A stretch of 64,000 nt of DNA from Pseudomonas citronellolis (GTDB lineage Bacteria; Pseudomonadota; Gammaproteobacteria; Pseudomonadales; Pseudomonadaceae): assembly GCF_900112375.1 (NCBI RefSeq), contig NZ_FOLS01000001.1:186001-250000 (forward strand), given 5' to 3'. Shown here in pieces: positions 9,103-17,900 of the stretch. The notes below the pieces were generated by a model. It was not told where the DNA came from. It saw only the letters and a list, made by a program, of their open reading frames with translations, and made no database searches. The translations under genes and the position numbers were made by a program. Numbering within the stretch: the stretch's first letter is position 1; each line of letters starts with the position of its first letter.

Positions 9103-9704
9103 CGGGGCGCGCTCACGGCGGACTCGACCGGTTGGATGTTCCAGCCGCCGGCCTGCGGCTCGATGCGCAGCGCCAGCCGTTCGCCGTGGGCGACGCTCAC
9201 CTGCAGCAAGTACTCGCGCGGCAGGCCCTGGGCGCGCGCGCCGAGCAGGCGCATCACCCCGCCATGGGTCACCAGCAGCAGGTGCTTTCCGGCATGCGTC
9301 GCGTACAGCCGCTGCAGGGCGGCGAACACCCGCGCCTCGAAGGCCGCGAGCGGTTCGCCGCCCGGCGGGGTGAAGGCGTAGGGGTCGTTCCAGAAGCGGG
9401 CTAGCGCATCGCTATCAGTCTCCATCAGCTTAGCTGCGGAAAGCCCTTCCCACTCGCCGAAATCCATCTCGCGCAGGTCCGGTTCCAGGTGCAATGGCAG
9501 GCCGCTTGCGGCCGACAGGCGCTCGGCGAAGGCGGCGCAACGGCGCAGCGGCGAGCTGACCAGGGCCTCCCAGGGCTGCTCCAGGCCCAGGCCGGCCTGC
9601 ATCTGCGCCCAGCCGGCGGCGGTCAGGGCGTCGTCCAGGCGGCCGCGGAAGCCGCCGCCCAGTTCGGTTTCGCCGTGGCGCAGCAGGTCCAGGCGCAGGC
9701 TCAT
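9099..9704 (-). CDS. cobC: Alpha-ribazole phosphatase family protein (histidine phosphatase)
   Basis: A 201-residue histidine phosphatase: LLRHGETE (residues 6-13) is the RHG catalytic motif and [10 protein letters not shown] supplies the second histidine; EMDFGEWEG is also typical. It is expected to dephosphorylate alpha-ribazole-5'-phosphate or adenosylcobalamin phosphate in nucleotide-loop assembly. The start codon overlaps the cobT stop by four bases, and the stop overlaps the cobS start. The frame remains open far upstream inside cobT, but homology begins at [12 protein letters not shown]. Confidence 0.9.
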   Translation of the reverse strand: MSLRLDLLRHGETELGGGFRGRLDDALTAAGWAQMQAGLGLEQPWEALVSSPLRRCAAFAERLSAASGLPLHLEPDLREMDFGEWEGLSAAKLMETDSDALARFWNDPYAFTPPGGEPLAAFEARVFAALQRLYATHAGKHLLLVTHGGVMRLLGARAQGLPREYLLQVSVAHGERLALRIEPQAGGWNIQPVESAVSAPR

Positions 9705-10756
9705 GCCGGGCGGTCCGACACCGCCGCCTCGGCGAAGGTGGCCATCCCGGCGTGCAGCCGGCAGGCCTGGCGCAGCAGCGGCACGGCCAGGGCGGCGCCG
9801 CTGCCCTCGCCCAGGCGCAGGCCCAGGTCCAGCAGCGGCTGCGCCTCCAGGGCCTGGAGCACGCGCTGGTGGCCGGGCTCGGCGCCGCTGTGGGCGAACA
9901 GCAGCCAGTCGCGGCACTGCGGGTTGAAGCGCACCGCGCAGAGCGCCGCGACGCTGCAGATGAAGCCGTCCACCAGGGCGACGATGCCCTTCTGCGCGCA
10001 GGCCAGGTAGGCGCCGGCCAGGGCCGCCACCTCGAAGCCGCCGAGGCGGCACAGGGCCTCGAAGGGGTCGGCACAGTGCCCGCCATGCAGGGCCAGGGCG
10101 CGTTCGATGACCTCGGCCTTGTGCGCCACGCCTCGCGCGTCCAGGCCAGTGCCGGGGCCAACCAGAGGCGCCGCGCGCTCGCCCAGCAGGCCGCAGGCCA
10201 GCGCCGCGGCGCAGGTGGTGTTGCCGATGCCCATCTCGCCGCCGATGAACAGCTCGCTGCCGGCCTGTTGCGCGCGGCGCACGGATTCGCGCCCGGCCTC
10301 CAGGGCGATCAGGCACTGCGCGGCGGTCATCGCCGGCTCGCGGGCGAAGTTCAGGGTGCCGGCGCCGACCATCAGGTGCAGCACGCCGGGCAGCGGTTCC
10401 AGGGGCACGGCGGTGCCCAGGTCGATCACTTCCAGGCGAGCGCCCAGGTCGCGGGCCAGCACGCTGATGGCCGCGCCGCCGCGCACGAAGTTGCGCAGCA
10501 TCTCGCCGGTCACCGCCTGCGGGTAGGCCGAGACGCCCTCCTCCACCACGCCGTGGTCGCCGGCGAACAGGGCGATCCACAGGTGCTCCAGGCTCGGCCG
10601 CTCGCGGCCCTGCAGGCTGGCCAGGTGCACGGCCACCTCTTCCAGGCGGCCCAGGGCGCCGCGCGGCTTGGTCAGCTGGTCCTGGCGCGCGGCGGCCTTG
10701 TCGCGCGCCACGCGGTCCGTGGGTTGGCACGCTTCGCGCCACCATTGCAGGCTCAT
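9701..10756 (-). CDS. cobT: Nicotinate-nucleotide--dimethylbenzimidazole phosphoribosyltransferase
   Basis: A 351-residue cytosolic enzyme that activates the lower ligand 5,6-dimethylbenzimidazole to alpha-ribazole phosphate using nicotinate mononucleotide (CobU in Pseudomonas naming). Diagnostic stretches are [44 protein letters not shown] and LVGPGTGLD; the length fits the family. The start overlaps the end of cobU by four bases (ATGA). It works with bluB in the same operon, which makes its substrate. Confidence 0.96.
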   Translation of the reverse strand: MSLQWWREACQPTDRVARDKAAARQDQLTKPRGALGRLEEVAVHLASLQGRERPSLEHLWIALFAGDHGVVEEGVSAYPQAVTGEMLRNFVRGGAAISVLARDLGARLEVIDLGTAVPLEPLPGVLHLMVGAGTLNFAREPAMTAAQCLIALEAGRESVRRAQQAGSELFIGGEMGIGNTTCAAALACGLLGERAAPLVGPGTGLDARGVAHKAEVIERALALHGGHCADPFEALCRLGGFEVAALAGAYLACAQKGIVALVDGFICSVAALCAVRFNPQCRDWLLFAHSGAEPGHQRVLQALEAQPLLDLGLRLGEGSGAALAVPLLRQACRLHAGMATFAEAAVSDRPA

Positions 10757-11274
10757 ACGGGGTCTCCCTTGAGGGTCATGGGCAGGCCGGCGACGGTGAA
10801 CAGCACCCGCTCGCTGGCCTCGGCCAGGGCCTGGTGCAGCCAGCCGGCCTCGTCGACGTAGCGCCGCGTCAGCTCGCCCAGGGGCACCACACCCAGCCCG
10901 GTTTCGTTGCTGACCAGCAGGATGCGGCCCGGCAGGGCCGGCAGCGTGGCCAGCAGTTCGTTCACTTCGTGTTGCAGGTGCGCGCCGTCGTCGGCGAGCA
11001 GCAGGTTGGTCAGCCACAGCGTCAGGCAGTCCACCAGCAGGCAGCGGTCCGGCGCGGCGTGCTCGGCGAGGGCCCGCGCCAAGTGCAGCGGTTCCTCCAC
11101 CAGGCCCCATTCGGCGGGACGGCGGTCGCGGTGCTGGCGGATGCGCTCGCCCATCTCGCCGTCGCCGATCTGCGCGGTGGCGAAATAGGTGACCGGCAGG
11201 CCGCTGTCCCGGGCCAGGCGCTCGGCCAGGCGGCTCTTGCCGGAACGGGCGCCGCCGAGGATGAGTTCAAGCAT
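10753..11274 (-). CDS. cobU: Adenosylcobinamide kinase/adenosylcobinamide-phosphate guanylyltransferase
   Basis: A 173-residue bifunctional enzyme that phosphorylates adenosylcobinamide and then transfers GMP to give adenosylcobinamide-GDP (CobP in Pseudomonas naming). The P-loop is LGGARSGKS (residues 6-14), followed by [10 protein letters not shown] and [12 protein letters not shown], all hallmarks of the family. The start has its own GGAG seven bases upstream. It is the only cluster gene separated from its predecessor by a real gap (119 bp after cobQ), which holds a REP pair. Confidence 0.96.
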   Translation of the reverse strand: MLELILGGARSGKSRLAERLARDSGLPVTYFATAQIGDGEMGERIRQHRDRRPAEWGLVEEPLHLARALAEHAAPDRCLLVDCLTLWLTNLLLADDGAHLQHEVNELLATLPALPGRILLVSNETGLGVVPLGELTRRYVDEAGWLHQALAEASERVLFTVAGLPMTLKGDPV

Positions 11275-11301
11275 GGGTTTTCTCCGGGGAAGTCATGTCC
11301 T

Positions 11302-11367
11302 GTAGGAGCGAGCTTGCTCGCGAACCCGCCTCGCTGCGATCCCGTTCGCGAGCAAGCTCGCTCCTAC
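11302..11367. repeat. REP inverted pair inside the cobalamin operon (cobQ-cobU gap)
   Basis: GTAGGAGCGAGCTTGCTCGC and the inverted TTCGCGAGCAAGCTCGC...CCTAC arms form a long hairpin between cobQ and cobU. Same family as 3874-3938. It is the only intergenic space in the operon and could stabilise or attenuate the transcript. Confidence 0.85.
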
Positions 11368-11393
11368 GAAGAGCGGTAACTGCGGCCCTTGGC

Positions 11394-12866
11394 TCAAAGG
11401 CCACACAGGGATTTCAGCTTCTGCGTGTCCAGATACGCCTCCACCTGGTCCGCCAGGCGCTCGATGTCGCGCTCGCGCAGGGCGTGGTAGTCCTGCTCGA
11501 CCACCTCGCCCAGGCCGGCCCAGCGCAGCAGCGCGGCGCAGGCGGCGGGGGATTCGAACAGGCCGTGCAGATAGGTGCCTATGACCTGGCCGTCGGCGCT
11601 CAGGGCGCCATCGCAGCGGCCGTCGTCCAGGCGCACCGCCGGGCTCTCCAATGCGGGCCCGCTGGTGACGCCGGCGTGGATTTCGTAGCCGCCGACCTCG
11701 GCGTCTTCCAGGGCCAGTCGGCCACGGACGTTGCGCAGCTGCTTCTCCGGCTCCAGCACCGTGTCCAACTCCAGCCAGCCGAGGCCGGCGCTGCCGCCGG
11801 CGGCGCCTTCCAGGCCGTGGGGGTCGGACAGCGTGCGGCCGAGCATCTGCAAGCCGCCGCAAATGCCCAGCAGCTTGCCGCCGTAGCGCAGGTGGCGCTC
11901 GATGGCGGCGTCCCAGCCCTGGGCGCGGAGGAAGGCCAGGTCCGCGCGCACGCTCTTGGAGCCGGGCAGGATGACCAGGTCCGCCGCCGGCAGCGGCTGG
12001 CCGGGGCCGACGAAGGTCAGTTGCACCTGCGGGTGCAGGCGCAGCGGGTCGAAGTCGGTGTGGTTGCTGATGCGCGGCAGCACCGGCACCGCCACCTTGA
12101 GGCTTTCCCCGGCCTTGGCGGCCTGGCGGGTGTCGATGGCGTCCTCGGCTTCCAGGTGGAAGTCCATCAGGTAGGGCAGCACGCCCAGCACCGGGATGCC
12201 GGTGCGTTCCTCCAGCCAGTCCAGGCCCGGCTGCAGCAGGGCGATGTCGCCGCGGAAGCGGTTGATGACGAAGCCCTTCACCCGCGCTCGCTCGCTTTCC
12301 GAGAGCAGTTCCAGGGTGCCGACCAGATGGGCGAAGACGCCGCCACGGTCGATGTCGGCGATGAGGATCACCGGGCAATCCACCGCCTCGGCGAAGCCCA
12401 TGTTGGCGATGTCGTTGGCGCGCAGGTTGATCTCCGCCGGGGAGCCGGCGCCTTCCACCATCACCACCTGGTAGGCGTCGAGCAGGCGCTGGTGGGATTC
12501 GAGCACAGCCTGTTTGGCGACCCTTTTGTAATCGTGATAGGCGGCGGCGTTCATGCTGGTCACCGCGCGGCCGTGGATGATGACCTGGGCGCCCACGTCG
12601 CTGTTGGGCTTGAGCAGCACCGGGTTCATGTCGGTGTGCGGCGCCAGGTGGCAGGCCTGGGCCTGCACCGCCTGGGCGCGGCCGATCTCGCCGCCGTCGG
12701 CGGTCACCGCGCTGTTCAGCGCCATGTTCTGCGGCTTGAACGGCGCCACCGCCACGCCCTGGCGGCGGAGCCAGCGGCACAGCGCAGTCACCAGGGTGCT
12801 CTTGCCGGCGTCGGAGGTGGTGCCCTGCACCATTAAAGTAGTGCCTTGCACCATCAGGGTGGTCAT
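11394..12866 (-). CDS. cobQ: Cobyric acid synthase, with duplicated N-terminal heptapeptide
   Basis: A 490-residue glutamine-dependent amidase adding four amide groups to adenosylcobyrinate a,c-diamide. The dethiobiotin-synthetase-like N-terminal domain carries the P-loop [10 protein letters not shown] and [11 protein letters not shown]; the C-terminal class I amidotransferase domain has the nucleophile Cys in [13 protein letters not shown]. The protein starts [22 protein letters not shown]: a seven-residue stretch is repeated in tandem with different synonymous codons. The start at 12866 is supported by GGAG seven bases upstream and by a four-base overlap with the previous gene's stop. A second ATG inside the repeat could also initiate. 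Confidence 0.95.
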   Translation of the reverse strand: MTTLMVQGTTLMVQGTTSDAGKSTLVTALCRWLRRQGVAVAPFKPQNMALNSAVTADGGEIGRAQAVQAQACHLAPHTDMNPVLLKPNSDVGAQVIIHGRAVTSMNAAAYHDYKRVAKQAVLESHQRLLDAYQVVMVEGAGSPAEINLRANDIANMGFAEAVDCPVILIADIDRGGVFAHLVGTLELLSESERARVKGFVINRFRGDIALLQPGLDWLEERTGIPVLGVLPYLMDFHLEAEDAIDTRQAAKAGESLKVAVPVLPRISNHTDFDPLRLHPQVQLTFVGPGQPLPAADLVILPGSKSVRADLAFLRAQGWDAAIERHLRYGGKLLGICGGLQMLGRTLSDPHGLEGAAGGSAGLGWLELDTVLEPEKQLRNVRGRLALEDAEVGGYEIHAGVTSGPALESPAVRLDDGRCDGALSADGQVIGTYLHGLFESPAACAALLRWAGLGEVVEQDYHALRERDIERLADQVEAYLDTQKLKSLCGL

Positions 12867-13849
12867 GTCGGGCTCCATTCGCCGAGGGCCTGGCCCAGGC
12901 GCTGCCAGCCGGCTTCGTCGGCGGGCAGGCCGAAGCGCAGGCTCGGCGGGCTGTCGAAAAGGCGTACGAGGATGCCGCGGCGAGCCAGGTGCTCGTGCAG
13001 TTCGTCGGCCCGAGGGTAGGCAAGCCACTGGAACAGCGCGGTGCCCTGGGTCAGCAACCGGTGCGTTTTCAGAAGCGCGGCCAGGCGTGCGCCGGCCTGT
13101 TCCAGCGCTGCGCGGCGTTCACCTTGCCGCGCATGGTCGGCCAGGGCGTGCTGCGCCACCCAGCGCGTCGGCCCGCTCACCGCCCAGGGCCCGAGCAGCT
13201 CGGCCAGGCCCCGCAGCAACGCCGGCTCGGCGAAGGCAAAGCCCAGGCGCGCGCCGGCCAGACCGAAGAACTTGCCCAGCGAACGCAGCACCACCAGGCC
13301 CGGCTGGCCGCCGGCCAGGGGCAGCAGGCTGTGGCCGGGGGTGCAGTCCATGAAAGCCTCGTCCACCACCAGCCAGCCGCCGCTGGCCCGCAGGCGCTCG
13401 TGCCAGGCCAGCAGGCGTTCGCAGTCGAAGCGACGGCCGGTGGGGTTGTTCGGGTTGACCAGCAGCAGCACGTCGAGTTGGTCGACCAGGCCGTCCACCT
13501 CATCGTCGGCCAGTTCCAGCAGTTCATGACCATGCTGTTTCCAGGCCGCCGCGTGTTCGGCGTAGCAAGGCGCGAGCACGCCGACCCGGCCCGGTGCGCG
13601 CAGGCGCGGCAGGGCCTGGATCGCCGCCTGGCTGCCGGGCAGCGGCAGCAATGAGTCACAGCCGTAGTAATCGCGCGCGGCCTGCTCCAGGCCGTCATCC
13701 TCTTCCGGCAGGCGCTGCCAGGCGCTGGCGGGGATGTCCGCCAGTGGCCAGGGCCAGGGCGCGATGCCGGTGGACAGGTCGAGCCAGTCCTCCAGCGCGA
13801 TGCCGTAGCGCTGCGCGGCCGCGCGCAGCTTCCCGCCGTGCTCAAGCAT
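12863..13849 (-). CDS. cobD: Threonine-phosphate decarboxylase CobD
   Basis: A 328-residue PLP fold-type I enzyme making (R)-1-amino-2-propanol phosphate from L-threonine phosphate, the linker attached by CbiB (called CobC in Pseudomonas naming). Key stretches are [49 protein letters not shown] and [15 protein letters not shown], where Lys of SLGK holds PLP. The start lies inside the end of cbiB (8-base overlap) and the stop overlaps cobQ. Confidence 0.93.
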   Translation of the reverse strand: MLEHGGKLRAAAQRYGIALEDWLDLSTGIAPWPWPLADIPASAWQRLPEEDDGLEQAARDYYGCDSLLPLPGSQAAIQALPRLRAPGRVGVLAPCYAEHAAAWKQHGHELLELADDEVDGLVDQLDVLLLVNPNNPTGRRFDCERLLAWHERLRASGGWLVVDEAFMDCTPGHSLLPLAGGQPGLVVLRSLGKFFGLAGARLGFAFAEPALLRGLAELLGPWAVSGPTRWVAQHALADHARQGERRAALEQAGARLAALLKTHRLLTQGTALFQWLAYPRADELHEHLARRGILVRLFDSPPSLRFGLPADEAGWQRLGQALGEWSPT

Positions 13850-14879
13850 GCAGCAGCGCCCCCAGGCCGAGGATCGCCAGCAGCCACAGCAGCACGCCCT
13901 GGCGCACCAGGGCCAAGGCCCGCCAGATGTCGCGGGCGCCCGGCGCCGGGCCTTCGCCCAGTTGCGGGCGTTCATGCAGTTCGCCGTGGTAAACGGCGTT
14001 GCCGCCCAGGGCCACGCCGAGCGCACCGGCGCCGGCGGCCATCACCGGGCCGGCGTTGGGGCTGTCCCACTGCGGCGCCTGGCGGCGCCAGCTGCGCAGG
14101 GCCAGACGGGTGTTGCCGAGCAGCGCGTAGGTCAGCGCGACCAGGCGTGCGGGGATGTAATTGAGGGCGTCGTCGATCTTCGCCGCCGCCCAGCCGAAGC
14201 GTTCGAAGCGCGGGTTGCGGTAGCCCCACATGGCGTCCAGGGTGTTGCTCAGGCGGTAGAGCACCACGCCTGGCGCGCCGGCCACAGCGAACCAGAAGAG
14301 CGCGGCGAACACCGCGTCGCTGCCGTTCTCCAGCACCGATTCGGTGGCGGCCTTGGCCACCGCGCTGTCGTCCAGTTCGGCGGTCTCGCGGCTAACCATG
14401 TAGCCCACGCGCTTGCGCGCCTCGGGCAGGTCGCCGTCGCGCAGGGCCAGGGCCACGGGTTCGGCGTGCTCGCCCAGGCTGCGCAGGCCGATGGCGGCGT
14501 AGAGGGCGATGGCGGAGACCAGCCAGCCTAGATGAGGGACCAGGGTCAGCAGCCAGGTGAGGAAGGTCAGTGGCAGCACGGCCAGGGCCCAGGCGGTGAC
14601 GCCGTGGCTGCGCCAGCCTAGGCCGGGGGTGTGGTTATCGGAGGTTGGGGAGGTTGGAAGAAGAGCGCCCTCTCCCCGGCCCTCTCCGGAAGGCGGCCCC
14701 CCCTGAAGGGAGAGGGGGCTTTCCGTGCCAACCGGCAAGTCTGGCGTACGTGAACGGTTGAAGCGGCGTTCCAGGCGGTCGGCCAGGCGGCCGAAGGCCA
14801 CCAGCGGGTGCCAGCGCTTCGGCTCGCCGAGCAGGCCGTCCAGGGCCACGCCGGCGACGCTCAGCAGGGCCAGGCTCAT
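13842..14879 (-). CDS. cbiB: Adenosylcobinamide-phosphate synthase CbiB with repeat-derived insertion
   Basis: A 345-residue membrane enzyme that attaches aminopropanol (phosphate) to adenosylcobyric acid (CobD in Pseudomonas naming). Family motifs: [67 protein letters not shown] and [19 protein letters not shown]. Residues about 42-88 do not look like CbiB: they read [21 protein letters not shown] and are encoded by a half copy of the dispersed palindromic element, in frame. The segment falls in a loop before the next membrane helix ([15 protein letters not shown]), so function may be kept. The start overlaps the bluB stop (ATGA). Confidence 0.93.
   Translation of the reverse strand: MSLALLSVAGVALDGLLGEPKRWHPLVAFGRLADRLERRFNRSRTPDLPVGTESPLSLQGGPPSGEGRGEGALLPTSPTSDNHTPGLGWRSHGVTAWALAVLPLTFLTWLLTLVPHLGWLVSAIALYAAIGLRSLGEHAEPVALALRDGDLPEARKRVGYMVSRETAELDDSAVAKAATESVLENGSDAVFAALFWFAVAGAPGVVLYRLSNTLDAMWGYRNPRFERFGWAAAKIDDALNYIPARLVALTYALLGNTRLALRSWRRQAPQWDSPNAGPVMAAGAGALGVALGGNAVYHGELHERPQLGEGPAPGARDIWRALALVRQGVLLWLLAILGLGALLHA
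14661..14726. repeat. Half copy of the composite palindromic element, inside cbiB
   Basis: Read on the minus strand, CACGGAAAGCCCCCTCTCCC, then TTCAGGG and, after a diverged loop, GGGGAGAGGGCGCTCTT match the right arm of the element at 56393-56459 (ACGGACAAGCCCCCTCTCCC ... GGGGAGAGGGCGCTCTT). The length keeps the cbiB frame open. Confidence 0.8.
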
Positions 14880-15526
14880 GGGCGTTCTCCCCAGTGATTT
14901 TCGTAAAGCAGTTCGTTCAGCGGGCGCGGCTGGCGCCAGCCTTCCAGGGCCAGCATGGGCGCCGGGTAGAACTCCGCCACCGGGCCCAGGCAGAGCACCG
15001 CCACCGCCTCGCTGCCGGCGGGCAGGCCGAGCAGTTCGCCCAGGGCGGCGGGTTCGAACAGCGACACCCAGCCCATCCCCAGGCCTTCGGCGCGGGCCGC
15101 CAGCCAGAGGTTCTGGATGGCGCAGGCCAGCGAGGCCAGGTCCATCTGCGGCAGGGTGCGGCGGCCGAAGACGTGGGCCTCGCGGCCGTCCGCCAGGGCC
15201 GCCACCAGCAGCTCGGCGCAGTCGCGGATGCCCTCGACCTTCAGCCGCATGAATTCTTCGGAACGCTCGCCCAGGGCCTCGGCGGTCTTCACCCGCTCCG
15301 CCTCCACCAGGCCGTGGATGGCCTCGCGCAGTTCCGGGCGGGTGATGCGGATGAAGCGCCAGGGCTGCATCAGGCCGACGCTGGGGGCCTGGTGCGCCGC
15401 TTCCAGCAGGCGCGCCAGCAGCGCCGGGGCCACCTCGCCGCCGCTGAAGTGGCGCATGTCGCGGCGCTCGGCGATGGCGCGGTAGATGGCCGCGCGTTCC
15501 TCGGGGCTGTAGGCGTGCTCGTTCAT
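14876..15526 (-). CDS. bluB: 5,6-dimethylbenzimidazole synthase BluB
   Basis: A 216-residue flavin-destroying enzyme of the nitroreductase fold that converts reduced FMN and oxygen into dimethylbenzimidazole, the lower ligand used by CobT. Typical stretches are [35 protein letters not shown] and [15 protein letters not shown]. Its presence shows an aerobic route to complete cobalamin. ATGA-type overlaps link it to cobB upstream and cbiB downstream. Confidence 0.94.
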   Translation of the reverse strand: MNEHAYSPEERAAIYRAIAERRDMRHFSGGEVAPALLARLLEAAHQAPSVGLMQPWRFIRITRPELREAIHGLVEAERVKTAEALGERSEEFMRLKVEGIRDCAELLVAALADGREAHVFGRRTLPQMDLASLACAIQNLWLAARAEGLGMGWVSLFEPAALGELLGLPAGSEAVAVLCLGPVAEFYPAPMLALEGWRQPRPLNELLYENHWGERP

Positions 15527-16818
15527 GGGCGGAAGATCGCGGCGGCGGCCGCCGGGTTCGACGGCAGGTAGAAGTGGATGTAGGTCGCGGTCAGGCGGCC
15601 CAGGCGGAACACCGCCTCGGCCACCGGCTTGGCGTTCGGGCAGGTGCCGCGCAGGGCCGGTTCCAGTTGGCTGTCCAGCAGCGAATGGTGGAAGGTGTGG
15701 CCGCGCAGCGGGCCTTCCGGCAGCTCCACTTCCTGCAGGGCCAGGGCCGCGAGGCGCTTCTGCAGGGTGGCGCGGCCGGGCAGCAGGCCGAGCAGCCGAC
15801 CGCTGCGCCCCTCGGCGTCGGTCAGGCCGTCGAGCAGGTAGAGCATGCCGCCGCATTCGGCCAGCAGCGGCTTGCCGGCGGCGTGGTGGGCGCGGATGGC
15901 CTCGGCCATGGCGCGGTTGTTCTCCAACTGCGCCAGGTGCAGTTCCGGATAGCCGCCGGGTAGATAGAGGCTATCCACTTCCGGCAGGCGTTCGTCGGTG
16001 AGCGGCGAGAAGAACTTCAGCTCGGCGCCCAGTTCGCGCAGCAGGTCGAGGTTGGCCTGGTAGAGGAAGGCGAAGGCGGAATCCCGCGCCACGCCGATGC
16101 GCACACCGGCCAGGGACGCTTGCAGTTCGCGCTCGGTGGGCGCGGCGAAAGTCACCGGCGGCGGCAGGTCCACCGCGCTGCTGGCGGCCAGGGCATCGGC
16201 GGCGGCATCCAGGCGCGCGTCCAGATCGGCCAGCTCCTCGGCCTGCACCAGGCCCAGGTGGCGGCTGGGCAGTTCCAGGTCGGCGCTGCGCGGCAGCGCG
16301 CCGTACCAGCGGATCCACTCCGGCAGGCTGTCGCGCAGCAGGTCGCTGTGGCGCTGGCTGCCGACGCGGTTGCCGAGCACGCCGGAGAACGGCAGGCCCG
16401 GCTGATAGGTGGCCAGGCCCACGGCCAGGGCGCCGAAGGTCTGCGCCATGGCCTGGCCATTGATCACGCCGAGCACCGGCACATTGAAGGTGCGCGCCAG
16501 GTCGGCCGCCGAGGGCGTGCCGTCGAACAGGCCCATTACCCCTTCGATGAGGATCAGGTCGGCCTCCCCCGCCGCTTCCCAGAGCAGCCGGCGGCTCTGC
16601 GCCTCGCCGACCATCCACAGGTCGAGCTGGTGCACGGGCGCGCCGCTGGCGCGGGCGAGGATCATCGGGTCGAGGAAGTCCGGGCCGACCTTGAACACCC
16701 GCACCCGGCGCCCCTGGCGCGCGTGCAGGCGGGCCAGGGCGGCGGTGACGGTAGTCTTGCCCTGCCCCGAGGCGGGAGCGGCGATCAGCAGCGCCGGGCA
16801 CTGGCGCGCCTGGGTCAT
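15523..16818 (-). CDS. cobB: Cobyrinate/hydrogenobyrinate a,c-diamide synthase
   Basis: A 431-residue ATP- and glutamine-dependent amidase for the a and c side chains of the corrin ring. The N-terminal domain shows [17 protein letters not shown] (P-loop, residues 14-30) and GPDFLDPMI; the C-terminal glutaminase shows the nucleophile in [14 protein letters not shown] and a late histidine in RGHTFHHS. Stop overlaps the bluB start; start overlaps the cobO stop by one base (TGATG). Not to be confused with the sirtuin CobB family, a member of which lies at 48579. Confidence 0.95.
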   Translation of the reverse strand: MTQARQCPALLIAAPASGQGKTTVTAALARLHARQGRRVRVFKVGPDFLDPMILARASGAPVHQLDLWMVGEAQSRRLLWEAAGEADLILIEGVMGLFDGTPSAADLARTFNVPVLGVINGQAMAQTFGALAVGLATYQPGLPFSGVLGNRVGSQRHSDLLRDSLPEWIRWYGALPRSADLELPSRHLGLVQAEELADLDARLDAAADALAASSAVDLPPPVTFAAPTERELQASLAGVRIGVARDSAFAFLYQANLDLLRELGAELKFFSPLTDERLPEVDSLYLPGGYPELHLAQLENNRAMAEAIRAHHAAGKPLLAECGGMLYLLDGLTDAEGRSGRLLGLLPGRATLQKRLAALALQEVELPEGPLRGHTFHHSLLDSQLEPALRGTCPNAKPVAEAVFRLGRLTATYIHFYLPSNPAAAAAIFRP

Positions 16819-17429
16819 CAGAACTCCACCCCTTTCTGCGCCTTGATGCCGGCCTTGAAGGCGTGCTTGACCAGGCCCATCTCGGTGACGGTGTCGGCGG
16901 CGTCGATCATGCCCGGCTGGGCGGCACGGCCGGTGACCACCACGTGCTGGTGCGCCGGGCGTGCAGCGATGTCGGCCAGCACGGCGTCCAGTTCCAGGTA
17001 GCCGTGCTTGAGGGCGATGTTCAACTCGTCCAGCAGCACCAGACCGACGGCCGGGTCGGCCAGCAGTTCGCGGGCCACGTCCCAGGCCTGCCGGGCTTTC
17101 TCGATGTCGCGCTGGCGATCCTGGGTCTCCCAGGTGAAGCCCTCGCCCATCACGTGGTAGCGCACCTGCTCGGGGAAGCGCCGGAAGAAGGCTTCCTCGC
17201 CGGTGCTCGCGGCGCCCTTGATGAACTGCACCACGCCGGCCTGCATGCCGTGGCCGAGGGCGCGGGCGAGCATGCCGAAGGCCGAGCTGCTCTTGCCCTT
17301 GCCGTTACCGGTGAGCACCAGCAGCACGCCGCGCTCGTCCCGGGCCTGGGCGATCTTCTCGTCGATCACGTCCTTCTTGCGCTGCATGCGCGCGCGGTGG
17401 CGCTCGTCCTTTTCCGGGGATTCGCTCAT
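16818..17429 (-). CDS. cobO: Cob(I)yrinic acid a,c-diamide adenosyltransferase
   Basis: A 203-residue CobA/CobO-type enzyme transferring the 5'-deoxyadenosyl group to Co(I) of the corrin. The P-loop is LTGNGKGKSSSAFGMLARA; GVVQFIKG, GEGFTWETQ and LVLLDELNIALKHGYL are diagnostic. The start at 17429 (MSESPEKDERHRARM) has AGGAGA eight bases upstream, better than the upstream in-frame ATG at 17477. It is the first gene behind the cobalamin riboswitch and hence the operon's entry point. Confidence 0.96.
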   Translation of the reverse strand: MSESPEKDERHRARMQRKKDVIDEKIAQARDERGVLLVLTGNGKGKSSSAFGMLARALGHGMQAGVVQFIKGAASTGEEAFFRRFPEQVRYHVMGEGFTWETQDRQRDIEKARQAWDVARELLADPAVGLVLLDELNIALKHGYLELDAVLADIAARPAHQHVVVTGRAAQPGMIDAADTVTEMGLVKHAFKAGIKAQKGVEF

Positions 17430-17667
17430 CGTTGTGTCTCCTGGCCGAAGGCGGCCGTGCTCGCGATGCCAAGGCACCGGGGCTGAAGGGGCGTGCGGGA
17501 GTGACGAAGGAAAGCAGCCGCGCGGCGCGGGGCCATGGCTGGAAGGAGAATGCTCATCTGCCTGATCGCTCCACCGCTCTCACCCGCGCGGCTAGTAAAC
17601 CGGGATGACGCGGGGCGATCGGAGCGCGGCCTGGGCAGCGCCCGACGGCTTCCTGCGCGTCGTCTTG

Positions 17668-17866
17668 CGCTACGGGCCGGTCTCCGGGCTCGCGAGTGAA
17701 GGTCATTGGACCTCTGCGGCTGCGCCTTCCCATGCCGTTGGCACAGTGGCTGTTGCGTCCGCGTGACTCGCCTACCGTTGCGGGGGCAGCGCCGGAATGA
17801 CCGAATTGGCTCGGTTGCACCGGCTTCCCTGTTTCACCTCCAGCCGTGGCTGGAGGCACCTGTAGC
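17668..17866 (-). ncRNA. Cobalamin riboswitch controlling the cob operon
   Basis: Read on the minus strand the region contains, in order, AGGTGCC (17861-17855), the CAGGGAAGCCGGTGCAA block, CCCCCGCAACGG, the B12 box GCCACTG (17750-17744), and AGCCCGGAGACCGGCC (17690-17675). This order matches the AdoCbl riboswitch consensus. About 240 nt separate it from the cobO start, leaving room for an expression platform. High cobalamin should shut off the whole operon. Confidence 0.95.
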
Positions 17867-17900
17867 AGGCGCGCAGCTTAGAGGCTGGCGGGGTGGCCGG

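Noticed and set aside
9705-10745. Long upstream extension of the cobC frame
   Set aside because: It runs through cobT in another frame and reads as Arg/Pro/Gly-rich sequence; the RHGE phosphatase starts at 9704 with an ATGA overlap.
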